19,052 nucleotides of DNA from Candidatus Aminicenantota bacterium (GTDB lineage Bacteria; Acidobacteriota; Aminicenantia; UBA2199): positions 1 through 19,052 of the forward strand of contig JAGLQA010000100.1 of NCBI GenBank assembly GCA_023137075.1, written 5' to 3'. The position numbers and the translations under genes are program-made. Shown here one piece after another: positions 1 to 7,030 of this stretch. The notes beneath the pieces were generated by a model. That model worked only from the letters and a program-made list of their open reading frames with translations. It searched no databases and had not been told where the DNA came from. Position 1 is the first letter of the stretch. Each line of letters starts with the position of its first letter.

Positions 1-2249
1 CCCTGTCTCTTTGAAGTACCGGGAGTTTTGCTCTTCTCTTTCTCTATAATGGGGAGTAAATAAGCCACCGCCTGTTTCATGACCCGCGCGCTCTTGACAA
101 CCTGGGGCAAAAACATCTTTCCTTTTCCGAACAAATCACCAACTACGTTCATTCCCTGCAGGAGCGGGCCTTCGATAACCCGCAGCCCTTCTCCGTGCTG
201 CGCGAGGCTCTCTGCCACATCCTCTTCGATATATTTGGAAATACCCTGCACCATGGCGTGTTTCAGCCTCCGGTCCACCGGTTCGTTCCGCCAGGCCAGG
301 TCTTTCTTCTCCTTTTTGCCTTCATCCGATAAAGTGTGGGCGGCTGCTAAAAGCCGTTCCGCGGCATCGGCCCTGCGGTTGAGCAGCACATCTTCGATTC
401 TCTCGCGCAAATCTTCCGGCACCTCTTCGTAAACCGCCAATTGACCGGCATTGACGATTCCCATATCCATACCGGCATTTATGGCATGGTAAAGAAAGGC
501 AGAATGGATAGCTTCCCTGAGGGGATTGTGCCCGCGAAAGGCGAAGGAAACATTGCTGACTCCGCCACTCACCAACACGCCGGGGAGGAGTTTTTTAATC
601 TCACGGGTGGCCGCGAAATAGTCACGCGAATAATTCCGGTGCTGGTCGATGCCGGTTGCCACGGCAAAAATATTGGGATCAAATATGATGTCCCGGCCGG
701 AAAATCCCACCTGGTCCTTCAATATTTTATAGGAGCGGCGGCATATTTCAACCTTGCGTTCTTTTGATTCGGCCTGGCCCTTTTCATCGAAAGCCATTAC
801 AATGACGGCTGCGCCGTATTGTAAGATTTTCTTTGCTTTCTCCACGAAGGCGGCTTCTCCTTCTTTGAGGCTAATCGAGTTGACGATTCCTTTGCCCTGG
901 ATGCATTTCAATCCGGCTTCGAGCACACTCCATTTAGAGGAATCAAGCATGATGGGCACCCGGCTGATACCCGGTTCGGAAGCGATGAGGTTCAGGAACG
1001 TGACCATCTCCTCTTCGGAATCGAGCATCCCTTCATCCATGTTAACATCGATTGCCTGGGCGCCGTTTTCCACCTGCTGCCGGGCCACGTCTAAGGCTTT
1101 CTCATATTGTTTTGTTTTTATCAGTTTGGCAAAACGGGACGAGCCGGAAACATTGGTGCGCTCACCGATGTTGACAAATAAGGAGCCCGGCTTTATGGTG
1201 AGGGGTTCGAGTCCGCTGAAAAAACTGTGAAAAATGGGATCCGGTTTTTTTCGCGGGGTTATGGATTTTACCCGCTCCGCCGTGGCCCGGATATGATCGG
1301 GGGTGGAACCGCAGCAGCCGCCCACGATATTGACAAACCCGCTGCTAGCAAAATCTTCGATAATCGCCGCCATGTGTTCGGGGCTTTCCTTATAATTGCC
1401 GAATTCATCGGGTAGTCCGGCATTGGGATAAGCGCTGAGCCAACAATCTGCCCTGCGAGATAACTCCTTGATATAGGGGCGCATATCTTCGCCGCCTAAA
1501 GAGCAATTCAATCCCACGCTCAAGGGGTTGGCATGGGCCACCGAGTAATAAAATGCCTCCGGGGTTTGCCCGGACAGGGTTCTGCCGCTGACATCCACGA
1601 TAGTGCCGGATATCATGATAGGTAATTCTATGTTTTTCTTTTCAAAAAGGGTTAGTAGGGCAAAGATGGCCGCCTTACAATTTAAGGTGTCGAAAACCGT
1701 TTCGATCAGGAGGATATCAACGCCGCCGTTAAACAATCCCCGGGCCGCCTCGCTGTAGACATTGACCATCTCATCGAAAGTGATATTGCGATAACCGGGG
1801 CGGTTCACATCGGGAGAAATCGAAAGGGTTTTACCCGTGGGGCCCAGGACACCGGCCACAAAACGCGGCTTCTTCGGATCCTTTTTTAGCGCTGCCGCAA
1901 CTGCCTGGCGGGCATTTTTTGCCCCGGAGAGGTTGAGATCGTACACCAGGTTTTCCATCCGGTAATCCGATTGGGAAAGGGAATTTGAATTAAAGGTATT
2001 GGTCTCAATGATATCTGCACCGGCAGCAAGAAAGGCCCCGTGAATCTCGCGGATGATGTGCGGCTGCGTGATTGAAAGAAGGTCGTTGTTGCCCTTCAAA
2101 TCGACGGGATGATCTGCAAAACGGTCACCGCGAAAGTCTTCTTCGTTAAGGTTGTAGGCCTGGATCATGGTGCCCATGGCGCCGTCCAGTATCATGATTC
2201 GTTTTTTTAGTAAATGATTTAGTTTTTCGACCGGGTTATTTTTTTTCAT
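1..2249 (-). CDS. metH: Cobalamin-dependent methionine synthase, N-terminal 749 codons (cut by window edge)
   Basis: The enzyme transfers the methyl group of 5-methyltetrahydrofolate through cobalamin to homocysteine, in the cytoplasm. The reading frame is open from an ATG at 2249 to the window edge with no stop, so the C-terminal cobalamin and reactivation domains lie outside. It opens with the family signature ILDGAMGTMIQ, followed by the homocysteine-binding barrel (about residues 10-330). The zinc ligands are visible: Cys249 in GLNCS, and Cys312 and Cys313 in GGCCG. The pterin-binding domain (NIGERTNVSGS, about 355-620) follows, and then the helical cap of the cobalamin module (about 645-745, GKMFLPQVVKSARVMK). 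An AAAGGC stretch lies about 10 bases before the ATG. It follows the MFS gene by 68 bases on the same strand, so co-transcription is likely. The identification is secure; completeness cannot be judged. Confidence 0.96.
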   Translation of the reverse strand, partial: MKKNNPVEKLNHLLKKRIMILDGAMGTMIQAYNLNEEDFRGDRFADHPVDLKGNNDLLSITQPHIIREIHGAFLAAGADIIETNTFNSNSLSQSDYRMENLVYDLNLSGAKNARQAVAAALKKDPKKPRFVAGVLGPTGKTLSISPDVNRPGYRNITFDEMVNVYSEAARGLFNGGVDILLIETVFDTLNCKAAIFALLTLFEKKNIELPIMISGTIVDVSGRTLSGQTPEAFYYSVAHANPLSVGLNCSLGGEDMRPYIKELSRRADCWLSAYPNAGLPDEFGNYKESPEHMAAIIEDFASSGFVNIVGGCCGSTPDHIRATAERVKSITPRKKPDPIFHSFFSGLEPLTIKPGSLFVNIGERTNVSGSSRFAKLIKTKQYEKALDVARQQVENGAQAIDVNMDEGMLDSEEEMVTFLNLIASEPGISRVPIMLDSSKWSVLEAGLKCIQGKGIVNSISLKEGEAAFVEKAKKILQYGAAVIVMAFDEKGQAESKERKVEICRRSYKILKDQVGFSGRDIIFDPNIFAVATGIDQHRNYSRDYFAATREIKKLLPGVLVSGGVSNVSFAFRGHNPLREAIHSAFLYHAINAGMDMGIVNAGQLAVYEEVPEDLRERIEDVLLNRRADAAERLLAAAHTLSDEGKKEKKDLAWRNEPVDRRLKHAMVQGISKYIEEDVAESLAQHGEGLRVIEGPLLQGMNVVGDLFGKGKMFLPQVVKSARVMKQAVAYLLPIIEKEKSKTPGTSKRQ

Positions 2250-2317
2250 TTTTTTGTTTTGCCTTTATTTTTGTCTCTTCTTATTTTAACACAAAATTTG
2301 ACAGCCGAACACCTTTG

Positions 2318-3601
2318 TTAGGTTTTCATCTGTTTTTGTCCCTTAACGTCCGGTTCTTTTACCGAATGGAGGAGGAGTCCACCGGTTATGAATAATACTA
2401 AAATTCCCAGTATTCCGAAACGGGAATGACCGGTGAGCCGGGTCAGTATTCCCATAATAAGGGGACCCGATATGGCGGCAAACTTGCCGAATATATTGTA
2501 AAACCCGAAAAACTCAGCCGACCGCTCGGCAGGGATCAGCTTCCCGAAATATGAGCGGCTGAGGGCCTGAATCCCGCCCATAGATGTGGCTGCCAAAAAG
2601 GCCAGGCCCCAGAAGGCTATGGTGCGCAAGGTCAGGTTTGAAATATCGGGCAGGAAAAAAGCAATGAGTGTAATGAGAGAGAAAACTCCGATTCCCACGA
2701 AAATCATGGATTTTGCCGAATACCTATCGGCCAATGCTCCGAAGAGCAAGGTAAAGGGAAATGCCGCGATTTGAATCATTAAGATAGCCAGAATCAACAT
2801 GGTCGTATTCAACCCGATATCCATGCCGTAAGCGGTGGACATGCTGATAATGGTATCCACGCCATCGATGTAGAAAAAATAGGCAATTAAAAAGACAAAG
2901 GCCTGTTTAAACTTCCTGATTTCTTTAAATGTGTTGAGCAGTTTAATAAAGCCGTCTTTCACCGGGGTTGCACTCCCGGGCATATAGTATTTATGCCTGA
3001 CGTTTTTTAACATCGGCAAAGAGAACAAAAACCACCAGGCGGCAGCGATGAGAAAACCGATCTTTGCCGGGGTAGGGTGTATGGCGGTAGTATTTTCCCC
3101 GCCGGGCCATAACATAATAATGGCGATGACGATTAAGAAGGGAAACACGCTTCCGATATAACCGTAGGCATAACCACGGGTCGATATCACGTCCATTCTT
3201 TTTTTCTCCGTCACATCCACGATAAAGGCGTCATAAAAAATATTGGCCCCGGCCCAGCCGACGCGGCTAAAAATATATACCAGTAAGCAGTAAATCCAAG
3301 CCCCCGGCCCACTGAAGGTTAACAAAACGGTGAAAATAAGGCCCACACAGAGAAAAAAAACAAAAAACCTCTTTTTTAAGTATTGAAAATCGGCAATGGA
3401 CCCCAGGATGGGTGCCAGTACAGCCAGCACCAGGGAGGCCAGGGAATTGGCAAATCCCCAATTGGCGGTTGAAAGGGCATCGGGAATGCCCTTAGAAGCA
3501 ATATCCTTAAAGAAAATCGGCATAATCGTGGTTACGATTATAAGAACAAAGGCGGAATTCCCCACATCGTACAATATCCAGCTTTTTTCTTCTTTGGTCA
3601 T
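2318..3601 (-). CDS. Atg22/UMF1-like MFS transporter
   Basis: This 427-residue polytopic protein has about 12 hydrophobic segments. Its opening, WILYDVGNSAF, is characteristic of the Atg22-like (UMF1) branch of the major facilitator superfamily. A second-half MFS loop signature is visible as FGALADRYSAKSM, and the late segment contains GGIQALSRSYFGKLIPAERSAEF, split here as GGIQALSRSYFGK and LIPAERSAEFFG. Yeast Atg22 exports amino acids from the vacuole; for bacterial relatives the substrate is mostly unknown. The start ATG at 3601 has an AGGA ribosome site about 9 bases upstream. It is the first gene of a probable two-gene unit with metH. A role in moving methionine, a precursor or another amino acid is a context guess, not something the sequence shows. 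Confidence 0.88.
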   Translation of the reverse strand: MTKEEKSWILYDVGNSAFVLIIVTTIMPIFFKDIASKGIPDALSTANWGFANSLASLVLAVLAPILGSIADFQYLKKRFFVFFLCVGLIFTVLLTFSGPGAWIYCLLVYIFSRVGWAGANIFYDAFIVDVTEKKRMDVISTRGYAYGYIGSVFPFLIVIAIIMLWPGGENTTAIHPTPAKIGFLIAAAWWFLFSLPMLKNVRHKYYMPGSATPVKDGFIKLLNTFKEIRKFKQAFVFLIAYFFYIDGVDTIISMSTAYGMDIGLNTTMLILAILMIQIAAFPFTLLFGALADRYSAKSMIFVGIGVFSLITLIAFFLPDISNLTLRTIAFWGLAFLAATSMGGIQALSRSYFGKLIPAERSAEFFGFYNIFGKFAAISGPLIMGILTRLTGHSRFGILGILVLFITGGLLLHSVKEPDVKGQKQMKT

Positions 3602-3624
3602 CTGTCTTTTTCCTGCGATTATAG

Positions 3625-3653
3625 ATTATAGAAGATATTTTCTTGATTTTCAA
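3625..3653 (-). promoter_or_regulatory. Sigma-70-type promoter for the MFS-metH unit
   Basis: On the minus strand, TTGAAA (3653-3648) and TATAAT (3630-3625) are separated by exactly 17 bases. The predicted transcript start near 3618 leaves a leader of under 20 bases before the ATG at 3601. There is therefore no room for a SAM or cobalamin riboswitch in front of this metH unit. A second TATAAT lies just downstream (3623-3618). Confidence 0.7.
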
Positions 3654-3683
3654 CTCCACTGGTTTAAAAGTAGCAAATTCCCT

Positions 3684-3711
3684 AATTTTCCACCTTAATT
3701 TGTGGAAAATT
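3684..3711. repeat. Palindrome with perfect 10-bp arms in the divergent intergenic region
   Basis: Arms AATTTTCCAC (3684-3693) and GTGGAAAATT (3702-3711) are perfect inverted copies around an 8-base centre. It lies 30 bp upstream of the MFS promoter -35 box and ends one base before the 79-bp repeat begins at 3712. There is no adjacent T-tract in either direction, so a terminator is unlikely. A protein-binding site or the border of the repeat element are the better explanations. Confidence 0.6.
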
Positions 3712-3790
3712 GGATTCCGACTACAGCCTGCAAAAACAATTAAAATTAGGGTAAATATATTATTAAAAACTTCCAAAATTAGAATTGCTG
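3712..3790 (+). repeat. 79-bp repeat, copy 1 (second copy inverted at 18974-19052)
   Basis: All 79 bases are identical to the reverse complement of 18974-19052. Beyond 3790 the two copies diverge at once; on the other side copy 2 meets the window edge, so the repeat could be longer. The element is strongly AT-rich in its centre and holds two direct copies of AAAATTAG (3742-3749 and 3775-3782), 33 bp apart. It ends 7 bases before the predicted -35 box of the SGNH hydrolase gene. No open reading frame or transposon end was recognised in it. Confidence 0.9.
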
Positions 3791-3797
3791 GGTGTCG

Positions 3798-3826
3798 TTG
3801 CGTTGGTTTTGGAATTCCTGTATAAT
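3798..3826 (+). promoter_or_regulatory. Promoter for the SGNH hydrolase-flippase unit, possibly giving a leaderless mRNA
   Basis: TTGCGT (3798-3803) and a perfect TATAAT (3821-3826) are 17 bases apart. The expected transcript start, 6-8 bases after the -10 box, falls on or next to the ATG at 3833. No convincing ribosome-binding site is present between the -10 box and the ATG. The -35 match is weak (TTG only) while the -10 is perfect. Confidence 0.55.
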
Positions 3827-3832
3827 GGCCCC

Positions 3833-4528
3833 ATGAAAAGAGGTTTGTTGGTTTCGATAGAAGTGGCTGCTGCAATGGTGATTATTGTCGTCTATTTCCT
3901 GTTGCAACCCTCTCCGGTCCGGGTAACTTATACCAGAGTGCTCTGTATGGGTGACAGCCTGACCGAGAGCAGTTACGGTCAATATACCCGGCACCTGGGG
4001 CGTTTATTTAAAGCCGAAAACCTGAAAGTGAACGTCTACTCTGCTGCCAGGCCAGGCAACACCTCCGGGGAATACCTGGATTATCTTAGCAAATCGAAGA
4101 TTCTAAAAAAGATTAATCCCCATATCCTGGTCCTGATGTTAGGCACCAATGATGTGCGCATCGACGGTGATAGTACGCCGGTTGATCGTTTTGAAAAGAA
4201 TATGCGGGAGATTATCGGGATCCTTCATCGTTTTAAAGCCCGGGGTGGTAGCAGCTTGCGTATTTTTATAATGACAATCCCGCCCATTTTCAACTGCGAT
4301 TTATCCACTTTTTCTGAGGTTTCGCGACGCCGGATCGCAGAAGAGAGTGTGCCCACAATCAGCAAATTAGCACGGGAAGAGGATATTCATTTAATCGACC
4401 TTTTTGAATTTTTTAAAAAGCGGCCGGAACTATTACCCGGGGTTCATCCTGGGGAAAAGGGATATCGAGCCATGGCGGAGTTTATCTTTACTCAAATTCG
4501 CCCCTATGTGAATAAAGGTGCAACATGA
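3833..4528 (+). CDS. Membrane-anchored SGNH/GDSL-family hydrolase with an atypical triad
   Basis: The 231-residue protein starts with a short basic stretch and one hydrophobic segment (about residues 4-24), so it is likely a signal anchor with the catalytic domain outside the membrane. SGNH blocks are visible: GDSLTES (nucleophile Ser42), Gly in GNTSGEY, LGTND (Asn106), and the late block GVHPGEKGY (His205). In most family members the last block reads DxxH; here the aspartate position is Pro202 (PGVH), so the triad may be a Ser-His dyad or use another acid. The family deacylates or de-esterifies lipids, sugars or thioesters; the substrate is unknown. An in-frame TTG at 3785 would add 16 residues, but it lies inside the repeat and before the promoter, so ATG 3833 is preferred. 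It overlaps the next gene by 4 bases (ATGA). Confidence 0.85.
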   Translation: MKRGLLVSIEVAAAMVIIVVYFLLQPSPVRVTYTRVLCMGDSLTESSYGQYTRHLGRLFKAENLKVNVYSAARPGNTSGEYLDYLSKSKILKKINPHILVLMLGTNDVRIDGDSTPVDRFEKNMREIIGILHRFKARGGSSLRIFIMTIPPIFNCDLSTFSEVSRRRIAEESVPTISKLAREEDIHLIDLFEFFKKRPELLPGVHPGEKGYRAMAEFIFTQIRPYVNKGAT

Positions 4529-5499
4529 AGAATGTGATGAAAATAGTGACGAAGATTGTTTTCCCGGCAGCGGTTACGGCAGCAGTGGTATTTCTATTCT
4601 TCAGGGATATATCTTTCAATGATATAAAGATTAATTTTTTTAAAATACCCCTGTTTTATTTGCTGGCTTTCATCCTTCTTTCCATGGCGGGGACTTTTTT
4701 ACGGGCGCTCAGGTATCACATATTACTCTCCAAAAAATTGCCCTTCGCGGATCTTTTTTTAATAACCTTAGTGAGGAATTTTTCCGTTGATCTGCTGCCG
4801 GCCCGGACCGCGTCCTTAGTTTTTTACTCCTACCTCACCAATAAAAAGGGTTTACCGGTCGAGGAAGGGGCGTCAAGCTTTGTGATATCGGTGTTTTATG
4901 ACGGGCTGGCCCTGTGTCTATTGCTGGGCATAATGCTCTTTTTTCTTAAGACCGAGATCAATCGCGGGGCTATCTATGCCGGTATGGGTTTAATATTCAT
5001 GCTGTCGGTTATATTCGTTTTTTTTGCGGACAGCATTCTCAGGTTTTTATTAAAAATTAAAATATTCGGCAGGTTCCCCAGGATAGAGAAATTTTTTCAA
5101 AATATCTATGAATACCTGGCTGCTCATAAAAAGAACTCGGAACGGTTAATCGTGTTTGCTCTCAGCTTTTTTATTCGCCTCATCAAATACGTATTTGTTT
5201 ATATACTTTTTGAAGGCATCGTAGGTATCGGGTTTGGCCTGCATTATTTTTCACTGTTCAGTTTCGGCCTGGCCGGAACAGAGTTGTCATCGCTGATTCC
5301 CCTCCAGGGATTGGGCGGTTTCGGTACCTGGGAGTTAGCCTTTTCCCTTATTTTCAAAGCCCTGCAAATCCCGGCGGATAACCTGAAAGAGGCGGGTTTT
5401 GTCATCCATATTACCACCCAGGTATGGGAATACACCATCGGAATTGCTGCGCTGGTATACCTTTTCATAAAAAATAATGGGAAATCGAAGGAAAATTAG
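4525..5499 (+). CDS. Flippase-like / lysylphosphatidylglycerol synthase TM-region family membrane protein
   Basis: The 324-residue protein has about eight hydrophobic segments and matches the PF03706 (UPF0104, AglD/LPG synthase transmembrane region) pattern. Near residues 82-97 it has RNFSVDLLPARTAS, and near 263-270 GGFGTWELA, both hallmark positions of that family. Members move lipid-linked substrates or polar lipids across the membrane, or act with glycosyltransferases; the exact cargo here is unknown. The start codon overlaps the stop of the SGNH hydrolase (ATGA, 4525-4528), implying translational coupling. The pair suggests a small envelope-lipid or lipid-linked glycan modification unit. 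No soluble C-terminal synthetase domain is present, so it is not a full MprF. Confidence 0.85.
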   Translation: MKNVMKIVTKIVFPAAVTAAVVFLFFRDISFNDIKINFFKIPLFYLLAFILLSMAGTFLRALRYHILLSKKLPFADLFLITLVRNFSVDLLPARTASLVFYSYLTNKKGLPVEEGASSFVISVFYDGLALCLLLGIMLFFLKTEINRGAIYAGMGLIFMLSVIFVFFADSILRFLLKIKIFGRFPRIEKFFQNIYEYLAAHKKNSERLIVFALSFFIRLIKYVFVYILFEGIVGIGFGLHYFSLFSFGLAGTELSSLIPLQGLGGFGTWELAFSLIFKALQIPADNLKEAGFVIHITTQVWEYTIGIAALVYLFIKNNGKSKEN

Positions 5500-5519
5500 C
5501 GAACTATTCTTTTCTCTTC

Positions 5520-5542
5520 ATTGATTATGGGTCATGGTCAAT
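5520..5542. terminator. Hairpin between convergent genes, candidate bidirectional terminator
   Basis: ATTGATTATG (5520-5529) pairs with CATGGTCAAT (5533-5542) around a 3-base loop: 10 pairs, two of them G-U on the plus-strand RNA. It sits 20 bases after the flippase stop and overlaps the last codon and stop of the gene on the other strand. There is no T-tract, so intrinsic termination is uncertain; it may only protect the 3' ends. Confidence 0.4.
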
Positions 5543-6506
5543 GATCCTCTACCCACAGGTCCGGGTCCCAGCCATTGCCGGTAAAGAGGTATTCCCCGGT
5601 ACTGATGCGGCGCACATGGATGCGCACATTGCCGCGGCTGCCGTACATATGTACGGCGAAATCAGGGTGGTTGGACCAATTCAAACGGTAAATCTCTTCT
5701 CCCGGAGGAGCCGGGAGCACACCGGTCTGTCTTCCATCCCGGGCATCGTGGATCATATATTGTGTGTGGGGAATGGGCAGCCAGGCCACGTGGTTGCCGG
5801 GTGCAGCGCAGGGGCGGCAGCTCTGGCCGGTTGAAATCTGCCGGCTGTCACTCGCCGATGCGGTGCCCACCCGCGCTACAAAGACATCCCGCCTGCGGGC
5901 ATATACAATATATTTACCTGTTCCTGTCATTTCGCAGTGTTTGACCACGTCGCCGCCGCCATAAACCGTTTTTGCGATAGCCGGATTGCTTATTTTCACT
6001 ACTAAACCATCCCCGTCTTTAGAGGGACCCACTGCCCAGTCTTCTCCATCTTTAACGTGCCAGCTCCAGCGGGTTTCTTCGGTACAGTTCATGCGTTCGT
6101 TCCGGATCTCCTGCCGGTTACCCTGCTCATCACAGGCATAAATGCTGCCGTTGTAACGGTAGAGGAACCGTTTCCCATCCGGGGACCAGGATGGCCGGGG
6201 CGATTGGCCGCGTTTGAATCGTCCTTTTGCGCCGCCTACCACTACGTTCGGCACTTCATGTTCGCTGCCCGTGCTTAGATCGACAATGACCATTTTCGGC
6301 GGTTGACCGAATATGACTTTTCCGTTCCTGCCACCCGCAATTTTTCCCCAGCCCCTGGCGATCTCCTTTACTGCCGGTTCTTCTATTTCGACATTTAGAT
6401 CGACAGAGGACAGGTAGTAATAGGCGAATAGTGCCAGCCCGCTAATCACAGCCGCGGGAATGATCCACTTAAACCAGCTGATAATTTTTTTTATTGTTAA
6501 GTCCAT
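5538..6506 (-). CDS. Membrane-anchored beta-propeller-like (WD40/PD40-type) protein
   Basis: The 322-residue protein has a basic, amphipathic N-terminus, one hydrophobic segment (about 14-33) and no further membrane spans, so it is probably a periplasm-facing anchored domain. The body has repeated short beta blades; the clearest is SPRPSWSPDGKRFLYRYNG, the PD40/TolB-type repeat with its SPDG turn, and others include TGTGKYIVYA and HVAWLP. No catalytic motif was recognised. Such domains act as binding or scaffold modules, often with envelope complexes. The start ATG at 6506 has GAGGAAAT just upstream. It stands alone, convergent with the flippase gene and divergent from vapBC. The specific role is unknown. 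Confidence 0.7.
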   Translation of the reverse strand: MDLTIKKIISWFKWIIPAAVISGLALFAYYYLSSVDLNVEIEEPAVKEIARGWGKIAGGRNGKVIFGQPPKMVIVDLSTGSEHEVPNVVVGGAKGRFKRGQSPRPSWSPDGKRFLYRYNGSIYACDEQGNRQEIRNERMNCTEETRWSWHVKDGEDWAVGPSKDGDGLVVKISNPAIAKTVYGGGDVVKHCEMTGTGKYIVYARRRDVFVARVGTASASDSRQISTGQSCRPCAAPGNHVAWLPIPHTQYMIHDARDGRQTGVLPAPPGEEIYRLNWSNHPDFAVHMYGSRGNVRIHVRRISTGEYLFTGNGWDPDLWVEDH

Positions 6507-6544
6507 TTTATTTCCTCGATATATATTCTACTCTATTTCACCTC

Positions 6545-6567
6545 AAAAAAAAAGCAGCCCACTGCTT
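6545..6567 (-). terminator. Intrinsic terminator, minus strand
   Basis: On the minus strand the stem AAGCAG (6567-6562), loop TGGG and CTGCTT (6557-6552) run straight into a T-tract extending to 6545. No minus-strand gene ends just before it; the nearest is the radical SAM gene ending at 7465. It would therefore stop antisense read-through across vapBC from reaching the propeller gene. Confidence 0.6.
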
Positions 6568-6720
6568 GAAACATTTTTTGCCACCGCGAAGCTCCGATCA
6601 TGGAGTTTTTTGTTTTGCCGTTTAAGCTTTGAAGTACTACTTTATACCCTGACACCACTACTAAAAATCGACAGCGCTGCAAATTAACTATTTTTAGATG
6701 TTGAGTTATTATCTACTTTG

Positions 6721-6755
6721 TTGTTAAATTTTTTTTTTGATGTTATAATTATAAC
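6721..6755 (+). promoter_or_regulatory. vapBC promoter with overlapping palindromic operator
   Basis: TTGTTA (6721-6726) and TATAAT (6744-6749) are spaced by 17 bases. A perfect 14-bp palindrome, GTTATAATTATAAC (6742-6755), covers the -10 box and the likely transcript start. VapB and VapBC complexes are known to bind palindromes at their own promoters, so this is the natural autoregulatory site. The ribosome site ACGGAGA (6754-6760) follows directly. Confidence 0.7.
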
Positions 6756-6766
6756 GGAGAAAAAAA

Positions 6767-7030
6767 ATGATTAGAGAAATAAGACGAGCGGAAAATGACC
6801 AATTGGTTATAAAACTCCCTAAAGACTATATCCACCGTAAATTGGAGATACTGGTCTTCCCAATACCCGGAGACAATATGGATGTACCGCAACCATTAGC
6901 ACCAGATGCGGCGGAAAATTTAAAAAAATTCCGTTTACTAACTAAAAAAGCCGAAAAATTGAACATCAGGGTCCCCAAGGATGTGGACATCGATGACTTA
7001 ATAGACGAGATGAATAATGGTTTATATTGA
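6767..7030 (+). CDS. VapB-like antitoxin of a PIN-toxin pair
   Basis: This 87-residue, acidic-tailed protein precedes and overlaps a PIN-domain toxin by 14 bases, the classic type II arrangement. Its N-terminal part (DQLVIKLPKDYIHRKLEILVFPI, given here as DQLVIKLPKDY then IHRKLEILVFPI) is a beta-rich segment of the sort found upstream of PIN toxins and would bind operator DNA. The rest (about 40-87) is charged and probably wraps the toxin: ENLKKFR, then DVDIDDLIDEMNNGLY. The family assignment rests mainly on context, because the N-terminus is not a textbook AbrB or ribbon-helix-helix sequence. The start ATG at 6767 has ACGGAGA about 6 bases upstream. Confidence 0.72.
   Translation: MIREIRRAENDQLVIKLPKDYIHRKLEILVFPIPGDNMDVPQPLAPDAAENLKKFRLLTKKAEKLNIRVPKDVDIDDLIDEMNNGLY

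Larger units (their letters stand above)
6507..6766. other. 260-bp intergenic region between divergent genes
   Basis: It holds the ribosome-binding site and a weak promoter of the propeller gene (minus: TTGAGG with TATATC 17 bases downstream, using the T-tract of the terminator at 6545-6567), the vapBC promoter (6721-6749), and a middle stretch with no gene. In that middle stretch, CTAAAAAT (6661-6668) and ATTTTTAG (6690-6697) form inverted arms around the short palindrome CAGCGCTG (6672-6679), a possible protein site. No coding region is visible. Confidence 0.5.

Noticed and set aside
79..1415. Several plus-strand open frames of 60-158 codons
   Set aside because: They lie opposite the clearly recognisable metH frame and resemble no family; they are shadow frames.
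3602..3832. SAM or cobalamin riboswitch upstream of the metH unit
   Set aside because: The predicted leader is under 20 bases and no conserved riboswitch core was seen in the region.
6588..6610. CTCC...GGAG followed by T6 on the plus strand as a terminator
   Set aside because: The stem is only four pairs and there is no plus-strand gene upstream for over a kilobase.
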